In this document: positions 40,001 to 52,340 of the stretch, piece by piece
How positions within the stretch are numbered: the stretch's first letter is position 1
Layout: each line of letters opens with the position of its first letter
NCBI GenBank assembly: GCA_034687125.1
Contig: JAQGBZ010000020.1
Span: 186,001 to 250,000, forward strand
Length of the DNA: 64,000 nucleotides
Direction of reading: 5' to 3'
Origin: Neelides folsomi
Lineage: Eukaryota > Arthropoda > Collembola > Neelipleona > Neelidae
Notes under the pieces: generated by a model
Told to the model about the DNA's origin: nothing
The model's input: the letters and a program-made list of their open reading frames with translations, nothing else
Database searches by the model: none
Position numbers and translations under genes: made by a program

Positions 40001-42212
40001 TCCATCCCCAATGGCCAAAAGTGAATTTGAAGTGTGCAAGGTCGAAATTTAACCTAATTTTTCTCACTCGTGTCAAAAAGGCATAATTCATTCCAAGTTT
40101 TCGTTTATTATTACACTCGTCCGTTTTAATACTCTGTCGTTGTTTTACGTAAAAACGACTAATCATCTTCCTTATGTAACGTAATGTAACTTATGTAACA
40201 ATGTTAATTAAACGTATATTTAATCATAAAGCGCTTTAGTTAATTGTCATTAAATATATTCATTACAATTAACTTATTTCATTAAACATTAAACATTAAA
40301 TAGAAAATAAAATATTTAATTCTCTATATGGATCATTTTCATCATGAATTTACAAAAGATTTTAATGATTTAAATATTAAATATCCATTAAATGAGTAAT
40401 TAAATGTTTATAATGATCAAGTGAATTGGCGGGGGATTAAGATGTTAAATCGGTGAGAAAGTTTGGTTTTTGTCCGCGGAAGGGCGAGCGGAATAAAACG
40501 GTAGGAAAAGGAGTTTGGGTTTGGGTTTCGGGTCGTAGATGTCTCTAACGGGTCCATTGGAACTCATCAATCAACTCAAAACGGCATACAAACTTTTGCC
40601 CTTTTTCCTTCACCAGAAAAGCCGATCTTTTATTTACAATATTATTATTAAATTAAATAACTCAACAATAAATAGAATTAGGTTATATGAATACAATTGG
40701 TATGTATTTAACAATCATAAATGTAAAATAAACACAAGATTTAACTAAACATTCTAATTAATATTTTTAATTAACGTATTTTAACATAAACAGATTTAAA
40801 TTAATGTTTAATTTGTTAACTGGGTTAGAATTCTAAATTTTTATTCGGGTTTAATTTAAGGATTTGTAAATGGAGATTAAAGTAAGTTTTAAATCTAAAT
40901 TGTGTTAAAACTGTTTTGTAATTAGCAATAAACCGTTTAAAGTGTCATTAATGAATTAAAAAAAGTGTTTGTGGGTGTCGGAGAGAGCAGAAAGGTATGG
41001 GAGGAATTGGAGGTGAGGAATTTGAGATTTGTCTCATTTGAAGTGTGTGATAAAACTTTGTATTTACTTTTTTGAGTTTCTCTAAGGGTCTCTTGAAGTT
41101 GGTTGTGTTGGTGTTGGTATAGGGGTGTCGGTGTTTCCGGGGCTGTTGGTGAAAAATGGATTGTCCGTCAGAGAGAGGCATTGCTAATGGTGGAACCGTG
41201 TCTCTCTGACATTCACTCCTAAATCACAATACTCTTCGGATTGATTCCGAACCAAGTCTCATAAGCTCCCTCCGCACCTCCACTTCTAAACTCCATTTCT
41301 CTTCACTATTCAAAATCAAGGATCAATTATCATCAAAACCACCCAAAACACATACAACGAGAAACAACCTCAAAACCCTTCTTGTATCTTTTCATATCTA
41401 CCAACATTTAACCTTTTATCCTTTTTAAAATCCACATTACGCATTAGCTCTCATTTTACACATATACATATAATATTTTAAATTTTATACAGTATTTCAG
41501 TATTTACATAAATACTTCAATATTGTAAATAAAATTATAATTTTTAGTTTAAAAACTGACTTAGCAGGATTTAGTTATATGGGAGAGATTGAAATTGGCG
41601 GGAATATTTAAAAGATTGATTTTTGTATGGACTTGTGTGAATTTTGTGTGAATTTGTGTAAATTTTTTGAAGGTGTTGGAGTGTATATGAATTGGGTGTT
41701 TTGAGCGTCATAATAATTGTGTGAGGTTTTTCTTTCCTCCACCGATCGTCCTCATCCGTCCAAAGAACCCCAAATTTAGCAGAGCCGCAAATTTATGTGA
41801 CGTTCAGCAATGCAATGTTTTCGGTTTATCACGCTTCACTTATGGATTACTGAGATTCCTTTTCCGACTTCCTTCCTCTCCCTGTTTACATTGGCGCCCG
41901 ACCCGCACCGCCGAAATGAAAATACTCACCATTTTTATTACATATGAATATACATATACTTAAATACATTCATACATAATACATACATATAATGTACCAT
42001 ACATACCTACATATAATGACATATAGTATACAGTATGTATGTATTATATATTCCCATACAATTCACATCTTTGTACAAATCTCTAAAACTGTAAAAGTTA
42101 AAAAAAGTCCCCAAATCGGTCGAAAGAGGAAACTGTCCAAAGGAACCAAAGGTTCTTTGTTTTTACTCTTTCGGTCTTTACTTCAATTGTGGATGGGAAG
42201 AACAAAAGGAAA

Positions 42213-42303
42213 AATTGGACATTGAAAGAATCAAAGGAGCGAAAGGAAACGACGAAGCAACTGAAGGAATCAAAGAAGATACAAAGTCAAAGAATCAAAG
42301 AAG
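42213..42303. repeat. Purine-rich AAAGAATCAAAGGAG minisatellite
   Basis: Irregular repeats of GAATCAAAG with a period of about 12-15 bp, on a run of A and G. The sequence just upstream (42138-42165) has AAAGGAACCAAAGG in the same style. Confidence 0.6.
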
Positions 42304-42737
42304 TGTAAAATGGATGAGCAAAGAAGGAAAGGAAGTTTAGATTTTTCTAATCATCTTACAATTGGGAACATTCGACCTTGTGGGAAACAAAAGTTTAATT
42401 GTCTCTTCTTATTCTGACTCCCAACAACACCCAAACCCTTCCATTACCAGGAAGGAGAACAAAAGAAACATTCAAATGGCCCTTTGAGAAGCCGTGAAAC
42501 GCCGTGAAAGGATTTTTCACTTTCCCAAAATCTCCGCCAAAAGTGTCCATGAGCTCGCATTAATTATAAAGCTTTTTCATCCGATTAACTCAAAGGACAC
42601 AGGAAAATAATCTTTTACACTTTCACCCCTTTTTTAATCCTTTGGCTCTTGGAGAAGGTCAGTTTCAGTTTTTTCCTTTCTTCACACTATCTTTCATCAT
42701 ATGAATCATAAAGGGAATAATATTGATAAAAATGTAA

Positions 42738-42800
42738 TTCGGGTTAGTTCGGTTAATTCTATTTATTCGGTTAATTCGGGTTAATTTGGGTTAATTTGTT
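42738..42800. repeat. TTCGGGTTAA short tandem repeat
   Basis: Five or six units of about 10 bp (GGTTAATTCG and variants) in a G+T-rich stretch. Confidence 0.7.
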
Positions 42801-43908
42801 AAATTAGAAAATGGGTTATTTTAAGTAAATTGATTTTGTTGTGTAATTTGAAATTGGAAATTCTTTATTTTGTAGAAATCCTTTTTTTCGTATAGAGGAA
42901 AAGAAACAAATGGATTTGATTTCTTTCATTGGGGTTGAGTTAATTAAATGAGGATGAGTGGGGAATTTTGATTCCTGGAATTTCAATTTAATTCAACACT
43001 TTTCTCAATTCAAATTAAACCTTCAATCTTCTTTTCCTTCCTTTTCCCGCTCTTGAAATCTAAAGTTCAATTTGGTCCAAAAATACGAAAAGTTTAATTC
43101 CGTTCAAAATCTTAACAATTTTTTAAATTATAATAACTAAAGTTTTTATAAAGATTAGTTATGACTAAATGACTGAATTAAAAAATTAAATATGGTTTTG
43201 GTTAATTTCGAAAAGATTTAATAAAAGAAAAGGTAAAGATTTAAAGTTAAGGAATTTTGAAGGAAATGTTTAAAATCATGCAGTTTGACTTTTATTATTA
43301 TTAAAAATTCCCATCACTTTGTTTGTTTTCGAACATGACATTGAAAACAAACGTAAGGTTTGGGAAATTTCTTTTTCCTTCACTTTGTCCAGATTTCTTT
43401 GTTTTCTCAAGATTTCATCTTTCTTGTTAAGTTTAATAATTCGAGTTGTGTTTGACAAGTCTTGATGTGAGTGAAGGGTTGATTGACTTTGAGTTTGGAA
43501 GGGGTGAAGGGTCGGACGATAAATAAAATGTCCTTTCTGCCATGTCAAATATTTTGTGAATATTGGGAGGGAAGCTTAATACTTCACACCAAGTCGGAGT
43601 TTTCAAATTCCTCCGGCGTGTTTGTCTCCTCCGTTGAGTTCATTGAGGTTCCCTCCGGTTGAAATCCTCCCGACCCAATGTGTCACCCAAATTCACATCC
43701 TAGCAGAAAAACAATTGCCAATTGGCATCACCTCTCACAATCAACGTCTATTTGCTCAGACCAAATCCGCCATCTCACTTCATTAATTTCTCGCCCATCT
43801 CTCAACCCTTGCTTTTAAACTCGCTATTATTAACATCAAAACAAGACAAGAACTCCTTTGATTAACTATTTACAAAATCTTACCGTGTCCCATTCATTGT
43901 AGAATTGT

Positions 43909-44083
43909 CGCGTTATTTAGCCTTCACTCCTATTATTCATTCCGTGCTGTCGCAATATTTAGCCTTGCCTCATTCACCATTTATTATGTTATTTACATTC
44001 GTCGCATTATTTAGCCTTTAAATCACAATATTTATAATTTTACTTTAAAACGCACTATTTAGTTGTGAAATCGCATTATTTAA
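43909..44083 (-). repeat. Array of CGCAYTATTTAG motifs
   Basis: CGCGTTATTTAG 43909, CGCAATATTTAG 43951, CGCATTATTTAG 44003, CACAATATTTAT 44024, CGCACTATTTAG 44051 and CGCATTATTTAA 44072, with a decayed copy near 43987. Spacings are 42, 52, 21, 27 and 21 bp. Most are preceded by T to give TCGC, and several are followed by CCTT. The core is the reverse complement of the 25-bp array at 29210-29418. Confidence 0.8.
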
Positions 44084-44868
44084 GTTTCCCTCTTAACTTA
44101 ATATTGAGTTTTATAGTATTCACAGTATTAATGATGAATTCAAACATGGAAGTGTTTAGATTTTACTAACTTTTAAAGACGTTTTAATTTGTTTTGAATA
44201 TTTAGAAGATATTTTAAAGTAGATTTGAATTTAAAGAAGAATTTGAATTTTATTGGACATTAAAATGAATGGAGTTTTGTTTTAAAGCGTGTTGTTAATT
44301 AGATGTCTTTTTCTTATCGTGTGGGTTTTTTGTTTGTTTGGTAGCTGGTGATTTGCTTTGGGTGTTTTTGAATCAATCTCTTTTGGGGAGGACTTGGATT
44401 GATCTTTGTAATTGACGGGGACTCGGAAGGGGCGGAATGTTGAGAAATTGGTCGACGGAGGTCGTCGGACGTGGAACAAGGCCGAAAACCAGTTGTTGGA
44501 GGTGAAAATATTTCATCTTTAATTTCCCATTCTCCCTGCGTCCAAGATTGAAGTGAATGGTGGTAGGACAGGAGTGTGAAGTTACACTCCCTTTACCTTT
44601 ATTCTTCTTCAGCTTTCCTTGCCACCCCGGTTTGATCCGCTTCGGCCACACGGCAACTCAAATCGTCCCCCACTTAATTATTGTCATTCCTTTTACGTCT
44701 CAACAAAACCAATGCAAATCACACACTTACGGATATTCACAAAATCTTTTCATCTTCACCGAATAAAATTATTTATTTATTTCTTATTTCATAAATATTA
44801 ATTATTTTGCCAATAGTTCTATTATAATTTATGCTAAATTCATTTAATTTTCTGAATGTTAAATAACA

Positions 44869-44940
44869 TATACAAGAGTGGTTCCTTTCTTTTTTAAATA
44901 AACAATCGTTTAAAAAAATCCCAAAATATGGCCCATAATG
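44869..44940. mobile_element. Decayed relative of the 58.67-kb MITE
   Basis: It shares the words TATACA, CTTTCTTTTTTAAA, ACAATC and ATGGCCCA with the element at 58672-58746 in the same order and spacing, but the CACCCTG end is lost. I call it a diverged copy of the same small inverted-repeat element. Confidence 0.55.
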
Positions 44941-45325
44941 TAATTAATATTTTAAATTGAATGTTTAATTTAATTAAAATTTATTAAATTAGATTAAAAT
45001 TAATAAAATTAAAAACCACGTGGAAGGTAATTAATATTGACTAATTGCTGTTAGCTGTCAAAATGATGTTGGTTTTTCAAGGGTTAGAATTTTTGTATAG
45101 AAAGTGAGTAATTTGAGTTAATGACTCTCCCTTGACATTTGAATGGATTAAGGTTCAGGAGCGTGGTGGAATAAATCTTTTCACTTCAAAGTTTTAAAAC
45201 TTGAAATTCCTCCAAAGAGTCTTCAAAAGTGAAATGGATCAACTCCCAATGTCCAACTCCCGTAAATGACAAATTCATTTAGAGAAGGAGTTGGGTCGGA
45301 AAGAATCTACATAGAAAAATCCCAG

Positions 45326-45393
45326 CAAGATTTCTCCATAGAAACCTCCATAGAATCCTATGAAGAAATCTCCATAGAAATCTCCATAGAGCC
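45326..45393. repeat. 12-bp minisatellite ATAGAAATCTCC
   Basis: Units ATAGAAACCTCC (45338), ATAGAATCCTAT (45350), GAAGAAATCTCC (45362) and ATAGAAATCTCC (45374) in exact 12-bp register, with partial units on both sides. Related units occur at 13.7, 20.25 and 23.4 kb. Confidence 0.9.
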
Positions 45394-47004
45394 AATGTAA
45401 AAAGAACGAGGATTTGGAGAGGGAAAAGGGACGGCTTTTTGTTCCCCCACTTCTCCCCAACAATGACCAAAGCGTGTAAACCATTAATAATTGGAACAAC
45501 TTTTCCGAGACCACCACGTTGGAAAAATTAAAATGAAGAACTAAAATGATAAATTAAAATGGAAAATGAATCTCGTTGATTAATAAATTGGAATTCATTC
45601 ATTTGTAGCTTTTTACTTTTGATCAACTGTTTAATATTTATTCAAACTGGATCTCTGTGAGTTGTCTGTGACGAATATTAATTCCCCTAATCATCACATT
45701 AATCATCCAAAGTTCAAAGTGGCAACTTGGAAATGAAACTCTTTAGCGCACTTTTATCAATTAATAATAAATGTAACATTAGACGTGAGACATTTGACAC
45801 TTTTTTATTCAGTGTTTTTTTATCCCTCAAATGTTCTTATTTGTACAGACATACACCATTTGTACAGTTGTACTTATCTTTTATTTTTGAACTGTACCAT
45901 ATGAATATCACATAATGTACATAATACATAGAAGTATACGATATGATATATGTACCAGTTGTATATTATGTATATTATACAGTTGTAATTTATCATATGA
46001 TTTTGTATGAGTAGAAGTGTATTGTATAGTTATATAATATTTATGTTAAATGAATAATGGCTAATATGTGACTTTGGTCTACAAGAGCGATTTAGTCCTT
46101 AAATCTCCTCATTTGAGTTGTTGAGTTTCTAAGGATTTGAAACTCAGTGAGAACCAGTTGGAGTTAAAGTGAAAAGAAAGATAATCCTTTAGTCCTTCTA
46201 TTTCCATTGGCTACCTTCATTCAATGTCACAAAACGGAATATTTGCTCGAGTCATCCTCAAACCATTAATTTTTACACAATGACAAAATGACGATTCCAA
46301 GTTCAAAAACATCCAACTCAGACCAACATTTCGAATTTTCAAAAGACACGCTAATGATTCCCTCAATGTAAACTTAATTTCTCGACCTTCGACAAATTTT
46401 TTCTTAAGCTCAAAATTGAAGATGAGTTTTGAACCTAACCTGTCCTAAGTTTCTAAATTGTATTGTCCTGACTAGTAAAATTGACAAGTCATTGGGATGA
46501 ATTTTGGATGTCGGGATTGGGAGGACCAATGTGATGTTGACGAAGGATGATGAAAAAATGAGTGACAGTTTCCTGCAATGGCTGACGTTGAGGGTTCGTT
46601 TGGGAATGGCGGAGGGTGAGTTTGTCACTTTGGACCCCTCACCAAAATCTCATCCATCACCCAGGTGACATGTGAGGGTGTGTTCCATTCCCGACAACTG
46701 CCCCTACGTTCCACACACTCGTTCCAGTGAAAAAGAGGGAAAATAGAAGATAGGAAAATAATAGAGGAAAAAGATAGGAGGAAAAGGGATTTGGATATTA
46801 ACAGAGATTTAAAAGAGATGTTAAGAGGAAGAATTTGGATAATTAAAATTCAGGGAATGAAGATGTTGGAAGGAGTTCCCTATTTATGACCCAATAACTC
46901 CCCCATAAATCCTCTTGAGAGTGAAGACGTGCGAGTGGAGGGATTTGATGGACCGACTCTTCGGACCCATCGGATAAGCCGCCGTCTTCCGCTCTTTCAA
47001 TTTC

Positions 47005-47062
47005 TTTCGTTCTTCCTTCGTTCCTCCTTCGTTCCTTCTTCGTTTCTTCCTTCGTTCCTTCT
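47005..47062. repeat. Pyrimidine minisatellite TTCGTTCCTTCC
   Basis: Five units of 11-12 bp built on CCTTCGTT. Only the + strand carries T and C (plus the G of each unit). Confidence 0.85.
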
Positions 47063-48310
47063 CTGACTCTTCCTCACATGTTATTTCACTTTCTTGGGTC
47101 TTTCTCGTGTTGGGGAGCAACGCGGTCGTGACAAGTCTGCCCTGCCTTGACATTCAAACTCTCACATAAATTCCGTCCCTTTTTCATGACTCTGAGAGGG
47201 AGAAAGGGAGTTGTTGGAAATGTTCAAACCCTTTTTTTAATTTATGCTTAAATGCTAATTTCATTCGCCTCTGATCGCCACTGCCCACGACAACACTTTC
47301 TTTATTTCTTTTTTATTGTTGAAATTCGGAGGATTTTTTATTTCAAATATTTAACATTTATGAACATTGCTGATGTACAGAACTAAATAATTACTAAAAT
47401 AATTATATTAATTAAACTTTTAAAATAATAAATATATGGATTATTTAATCACTATAAAATAAAATATATTTTATATGGATTATTTAATCGATGTAAAATA
47501 AAATATATAAGTATATATATATGGATTGTTTTTTATATTTTTGGTAATTCCATTTGGTTCATTATGTGAGTATCTGTCAAAGATGTGCTGAGATGTGTTG
47601 AGATGTATTTTGAGTGAAATGGGATTGGATGGTTTTGATCAGACTGGCATTAAACCATATCTTGTAGAATCCATAAGTAATGGATGGAGCATAGACGGGG
47701 ATTTAATAGAAGAAGAGATTAATAGAAGGGAGGAATAATGTAATGGAAGGCCGGAGAGATCACATGTTGTGGACCGCCAATGAAATGATTGATGACATGT
47801 TCCTCTTCCGAATTTCGGATCCGACGAGCTAACCAAGAAACAATGAACCTTTTTTTACAAACATCGCACAAAGAGATAAGAAACCTTCCAAATCCTCCCA
47901 ACATCAAAAAACCATCTAAAACATTTTCATCCATTTTCAATTCAATTCATTCCAAAAAAATATTCCAGACCTCTTTTTATTCATGATTATTTGATCACCA
48001 CGAAGAAATTACTAAATAAATATTGTTAATAATAATTATTTAATCATTATTTAATTTAATAACCAACGGCGTAATTACAGATATTTAATGATGTTTAATT
48101 ATTATTTTATAAATTAATTTAATTTAATTTAATTTCAATTTTAATAATGTTGGTCAAAGTTGACTGAAAATCTTTGTGTGGATATTTAGGGAAAGGATCT
48201 TTAAGGAAAAGATCTTTAAGTTGGTGTGAGGTTTTAACTGCGTGTTGGGCATTGAGATGTTTGGAGAAATTTATGAGTGCGGAGGGAGAAATAAACAGAT
48301 GGTTAAAAAG

Positions 48311-48330
48311 CCATAAAAGCAATAAAAGTG
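48311..48330 (+). promoter_or_regulatory. Tandem CATAAAAG-CAATAAAAG (possible Caudal/Abd-B sites)
   Basis: CCATAAAAG and CAATAAAAG lie side by side in an island core. Both are close to the TTTATNG preference of Caudal/Abd-B homeodomains. Use is inferred. Confidence 0.3.
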
Positions 48331-49690
48331 ATGGAGCCAAGCGGGAAGTCAATTCCTTATTTGTTCGCTTCTTCTCTTTCCCCTTTAAACCTCATTGAGG
48401 AGAAGTTGAGGACTCCAAATGATTTGTGAGATGCAAAAGGAGAGAATTAGGAATTTATGAATGGCCCAAGTGTGGCGGAGAGAACGAGTGTCTTTTACTC
48501 CAATGCCAATGGACCCATTAAAATTATTACCCCCATACATTTCCCTAACCTTCCCTTTCCCAAAATCAATTGACGATCAATTTCTAAAACACCAGCAAAA
48601 CTAGGGTAAATACAAATAAACAATTTACAATTAATTAACTATTATGATTATGTTCAAATAAAATTTGAATTTAATTCGTATTTATTTAAGGGAGAAATAT
48701 TTGAAATATGAAAATAATTTCTGTATAGGATTTGTACAGCTTTTGATGGTGTGAATGGTAAAGGTATAATTTCGTGATTTGATCGCGTGGTTGTTGAATT
48801 GAAAGGGCCGTTGATTCATTTTTCACTTTTGATATCTCAATGGAACCGGAAAAGACGCCCAATGTCACGGGCCCTCAAAGGGAAATTTTTCCCTTGGTTC
48901 GGATTCATTCCCATCAACCTCAATCAAACAATCAAAAAATGGGTCAAATGCAAAGTGGCTGCTTTTGATTCTCCAACCGCCGATTCAAAATCACCCGCCC
49001 CATTTTACATTCATCGGACCATAATTGAAATCATTCATTTAATGACGTGGTTTGACAATGAATATCTCCCTCCCATTTTTACATGTTAATAAATGGAATC
49101 TCGTGCAGTGGTTGAAGTTTCTAATGATCATATCAAAATCAGATGCCAAATGTTTTTTTCTCCCCCAAAACACCCAAAACCTAAACGTCCTGACTGGGGC
49201 GGTTGGGACGCCATAAATAACAAAATTCCCCCCAATGAACAAAATCCAAATTACAAAACTGTTAATCTTTTTATTACTTTTATTTCCATTTAACATTCAT
49301 TTAATACAATAATTGAGGTTTTATCCAAACCTTCTTTTTTATTATATTTTTTTATCATATTTGTCCCTATTGTATTTTAATATAATAAATGTAATAAATC
49401 CTATACAATCTTATTGTTATGTTATATATGGCAGCTATAACCTTACAATTACAATGTTACATGCTACAAAAATGTTACTTGGTACAAAAATGTTACAAAT
49501 GGATTTGTTAACACACAATTGATAATAAAGTGAAACCATGCGGAAATAACATTTTTTATACTATTTTCATACTAAATATCATACTTTAGATATTTACTTT
49601 AGATATGTAATATGTATGTGAATTTTTTTAATTTTATTTTATTAATGGACCGAATTAAAGTGAGGTGAATTAAAGTGAGGTTATCACGCC

Positions 49691-50460
49691 AAAGAGGCCA
49701 AAGTTCATTTCATTGTTGTTTTAAATTGGTTTATTAAAACCATTTTTGCATCATTTGGTTTTGTCCCCTCGAGCCAAATGAAGTCAGAAGAGAGTTATGG
49801 GAGAAAAGGGATTTGCGAGGGCCCTTTGGATTTGGGGCCAATAATTAAGGAGAGCGAGGGGATGAAACGATAATGAAACTTGATATTACCAATCCATTGG
49901 AGATTCGAGGAGATCAACACTATATATAATATAAATAAAAATAAAAATACTGGATATGGGAACTGTATTGGAACCATATGGAAACTGCATGGCCAGTATG
50001 GGAAGTGTATGGGAAATGTATATACAGTGTGGGCAGTATGAAGTGATATTGTAAATGTATAGTTTTGTATAGGATTGGAAACAAAGAGATTTTGGGTGTA
50101 TTTCTCATCTGTGCATTTGAGATGCAGATCTTTGTGTGACCCCCTGAGGACAGAAGTTGAAAGCAGTTGGCCTATGACAGCACTCATTCAATCCCTCGCA
50201 CAATGCGGATGGCCTCGACGAAGGGACGACCGACCCTTTGAATTCAAATCCTCAATAATCCTCAGCTGACTCATTGGGTGCATTGGGAATCCGCAGATAT
50301 GGAGGCTGGACGGAGATCCATTACCAACACAACACACACAAATCATACATTGGCCCTTCCGCACTTCCTCGCAGCCCTCCGATCAGTCATGACCTAAGGA
50401 CTAAAACAGGGCCAGTTAGAAAACGAGAAAATTAAATATTAAAATAAATTATTAAAAATT
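49691..50460 (+). promoter_or_regulatory. ftz upstream region
   Basis: GC-richer DNA directly before the ftz start codon, the likely promoter-proximal region. A TCAGTC at 50383-50388 fits the arthropod initiator consensus and would give a 5' UTR of about 75 bases; I see no TATA box 30 bp upstream of it. A GGAANTGTAT repeat lies at 49952-50040. Overlapping ORFs on both strands are chance frames. Confidence 0.4.
49952..50040. repeat. GGAANTGTATGG degenerate repeat
   Basis: Irregular units such as GGAACTGTATT, GGAAACTGCATGG, GGAAGTGTATG and GGAAATGTATA. It resembles the array at 7551-7642. Confidence 0.6.
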
Positions 50461-50680
50461 ATGTCGGCCGCGTTTCATCCCCACACATGGGGAGAGTCGG
50501 AATTAAATCATTGGGCCGAAAATCCCCATCTTCACCAATTCCACCAATATCCTTACAATTACTTTAATCCGAACATGAAGCCCTATGAGGGAAATTGCAA
50601 TCAACAGCAGCACATTTACCATACAAACAACGTGGCAGAAGTTCAGAAATTCAGTCAAAATATTCAAAATTTCAAACAAG
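50461..50680 (+). CDS. ftz: Fushi tarazu, exon 1
   Basis: Codes residues 1-73 of a 263-residue nuclear homeodomain protein. The start is the first ATG of the frame, MSAAFHPHTWGES, after an A/T-only leader. The exon is rich in His, Asn, Gln, Tyr and Pro, typical of Hox N-terminal regions. The donor is AAG|GTGAGA at 50680/50681 in phase 1, and with exon 2 it restores a Glu codon. Joining the three exons gives 792 bases, divisible by three, with phases that fit throughout. The frame stays open through the donor to 50760, so a retained intron would give a 99-residue product. I do not recognise a conserved N-terminal SSY motif here, which suits fast-evolving ftz. Assignment rests mainly on exon 3 and the position between Antp and Scr. 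Confidence 0.85.
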
Positions 50681-50816
50681 GTGAGAAAAAAATTAATACT
50701 CTAAAATTGATGATTACTTGGTTAGTTAAGAGAATATTAAGTAAAGGGTTATTTAATTAGTTCTGAGGTTATTTGGTTAATGGTTATTTTAATGCTCAAT
50801 TTTGTATTATTTCCAG
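50681..50816 (+). other. ftz: ftz intron 1
   Basis: 136-bp GT-AG intron, from GTGAGA to TTATTTCCAG. Drosophila ftz has only one intron, so this is an extra one relative to the fly. Confidence 0.8.
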
Positions 50817-51098
50817 AAGGGTTGCTGGATATTAAAAGCATTCGGAATCCAAATTGTTTAGGGAAATTTGTTGATTCGGGTGTTGTTGGATCTCCAAAAG
50901 GAATCGGAGAGGAAGGGACCATTGACTATTTGTCGGATTCTTGTAGTTCAAATTCCGCGAGCCCGAATGTGAAAAGTGGAGAGGGAGGGATTTATGGACT
51001 CAAACAGGCAAAGGAAGAAGAGGAAAAATCCAAAGGAATTCAACACAAACACTCGATAGACCTCACAACAAAATATCCATGGATGAAATCACTATCCG
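50817..51098 (+). CDS. ftz: Fushi tarazu, exon 2 (YPWM motif)
   Basis: Codes residues 74-168. Both boundaries are phase 1: the acceptor is TTCCAG|AAGGG and the donor CCG|GTAAGT. A Ser-rich acidic stretch (SDSCSSNSASPN, about residues 113-124) is followed by a Glu/Lys-rich segment (136-147) and then TKYPWMKS, with YPWM at residues 160-163, 12 residues before the homeodomain. YPWM is the Exd-binding hexapeptide core of Hox proteins; Drosophila ftz has lost it. I see no LXXLL motif, the Ftz-F1 contact of insect ftz; the nearest sequence is QEGLL at residues 73-77. This combination argues for an ancestral, Exd-using ftz. Confidence 0.9.
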
Positions 51099-51397
51099 GT
51101 AAGTGAAATTTTAACTAACTTTAATTAACTCTAACTTTAAATAACTTTAAATATCATCATCATAACATTAACGATCTCTTCCCATTAGTTACATTAAATT
51201 CCTTAATAAACAATACATTTATAAGCTAATTTAATACATAATAGCATATGTATCATAAGCTCCGTGTCGTCTGTCATATGTTACGTTATAGGTTCATAAG
51301 GTCGTAGGATTAATTAATGTTTAAACTTAATATTAAGAAATTTTAAAAACTTAATAGTTACTGGTTCTCCTATATCATATATTTCACGTGTAGCATA

Positions 51398-51581
51398 TAC
51401 AAGGTGTTTACTGTTGTGTTCTTTTCTAAATCTTATTAAATAACTCTTACATTGTTAGAACACATTGTTAGAACACTACATACAAGGGTTATTCCTTCCT
51501 ATAAGTCCAACTTTAAAATAAGTTGTTTTAAAGTTGGACTTATAGGAAGGAATAACCCTTGTAAATAGTAAACACCCTGTA
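51398..51581. mobile_element. Mariner-like MITE in ftz intron 2
   Basis: Outer ends TACAAGGTGTTTACT (51398) and AGTAAACACCCTGTA (to 51581) are inverted repeats of 15 bp with one mismatch, bounded by TA as expected for a Tc1/mariner target site. No transposase frame lies inside. It holds a second, internal inverted repeat with exact 37-bp arms and a direct repeat of ATTGTTAGAACAC (about 51451 and 51464). Confidence 0.75.
51482..51562. repeat. Perfect hairpin inside the MITE: 37-bp arms, 7-base loop
   Basis: Arms 51482-51518 and 51526-51562 are exact reverse complements. In the ftz pre-mRNA this would fold into a stable 37-bp stem. Being intronic and transcribed, it could be a Dicer substrate; this is inference. 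Confidence 0.9.
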
Positions 51582-51599
51582 CCTATGTAAAAGGAGAAT

Positions 51600-51980
51600 A
51601 ATAATTGTTGTATGTGTATGGTTGAGTTGTAATTGGTGAGAACGGGGTTTGTAATTGGTTGGATCAAACGGCGTGTTTTTCTCATCGGAAGCTCCTTTTG
51701 GTAATTGATAGTCAAATCACGTGGTTGGAGCTGAAAATCCCAGCGGGGATCCGCCGTCGCCCCTTCGCTCCTTTTTCATCCAAAGAAGTCTTGAGGTTAA
51801 GAAATGGACCAAACTTGTTCACCAATTACCCAACACACACCCCAAAAACACTCATTTGACTAACGCTTTCATTATGAGTAATTGCGACCATTTCCCCTCA
51901 TTACACTTCTAGAATTAAAACATGCCAGTCAAAAACATCAAAAACACTTTTTATCAACATTTATTAAATACATATATTTA
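51600..51980. other. GC-richer island inside ftz intron 2
   Basis: It shows the same G+T (51590-51720) to A+C (51750-51970) change as the intergenic islands, so the pattern is not confined to intergenic DNA. The frames 51659-51859 and 51721-51912 look like chance. Confidence 0.45.
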
Positions 51981-52340
51981 AGTTCCCATATATATTGCCA
52001 TATGTATATATCATATATCTAAATATCCACCTGGGTAATTGTAATTACCAATGCAAGGTAAGGATGTAAATTACAATTCAAAACACAATCTTTAGGATTC
52101 TTTTTGCAATGCCAATTCATTGAATTGATAAGTTAGAATTAAGGATCTCGCAATAGGAATTATTTAATTCCAATGATGAATCCAACAATTAATTAAACCC
52201 AATGCATTTTTACATAAAGCGCGTAAAAACCAGAAAAAAGAAATTTGGCAATGTTATGAACATTTTGCATAAATCACGAAATTGTGTCATTTTTTCATTA
52301 CATTTTCCATCAAGATGAAGATCTTTCATTTTTGCATAAC

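Larger units (their letters stand above)
36001..49690. other. Antp-ftz intergenic DNA, part 4 (no gene found)
   Basis: No supported gene. Switching islands have cores near 36430, 37010, 37600, 38220, 39690, 40550, 41210, 41780, 43650, 44600, 46640, 47840, 48500 and 48870. The block 38560-39250 is plain AT-rich and carries a direct repeat AAAAGTAAGGAGATTT (about 38884 and 39069). Lone MITE-like CACCCTGTA at about 37227. A 9-bp TTTTTAATG tandem lies at about 35082-35110. Confidence 0.6.

Noticed and set aside
50461-50760. Reading ftz exon 1 as a 99-residue single-exon gene
   Set aside because: The frame after 50680 is intronic: a good GTGAGA donor and TTCCAG acceptor join it in phase to the YPWM exon.
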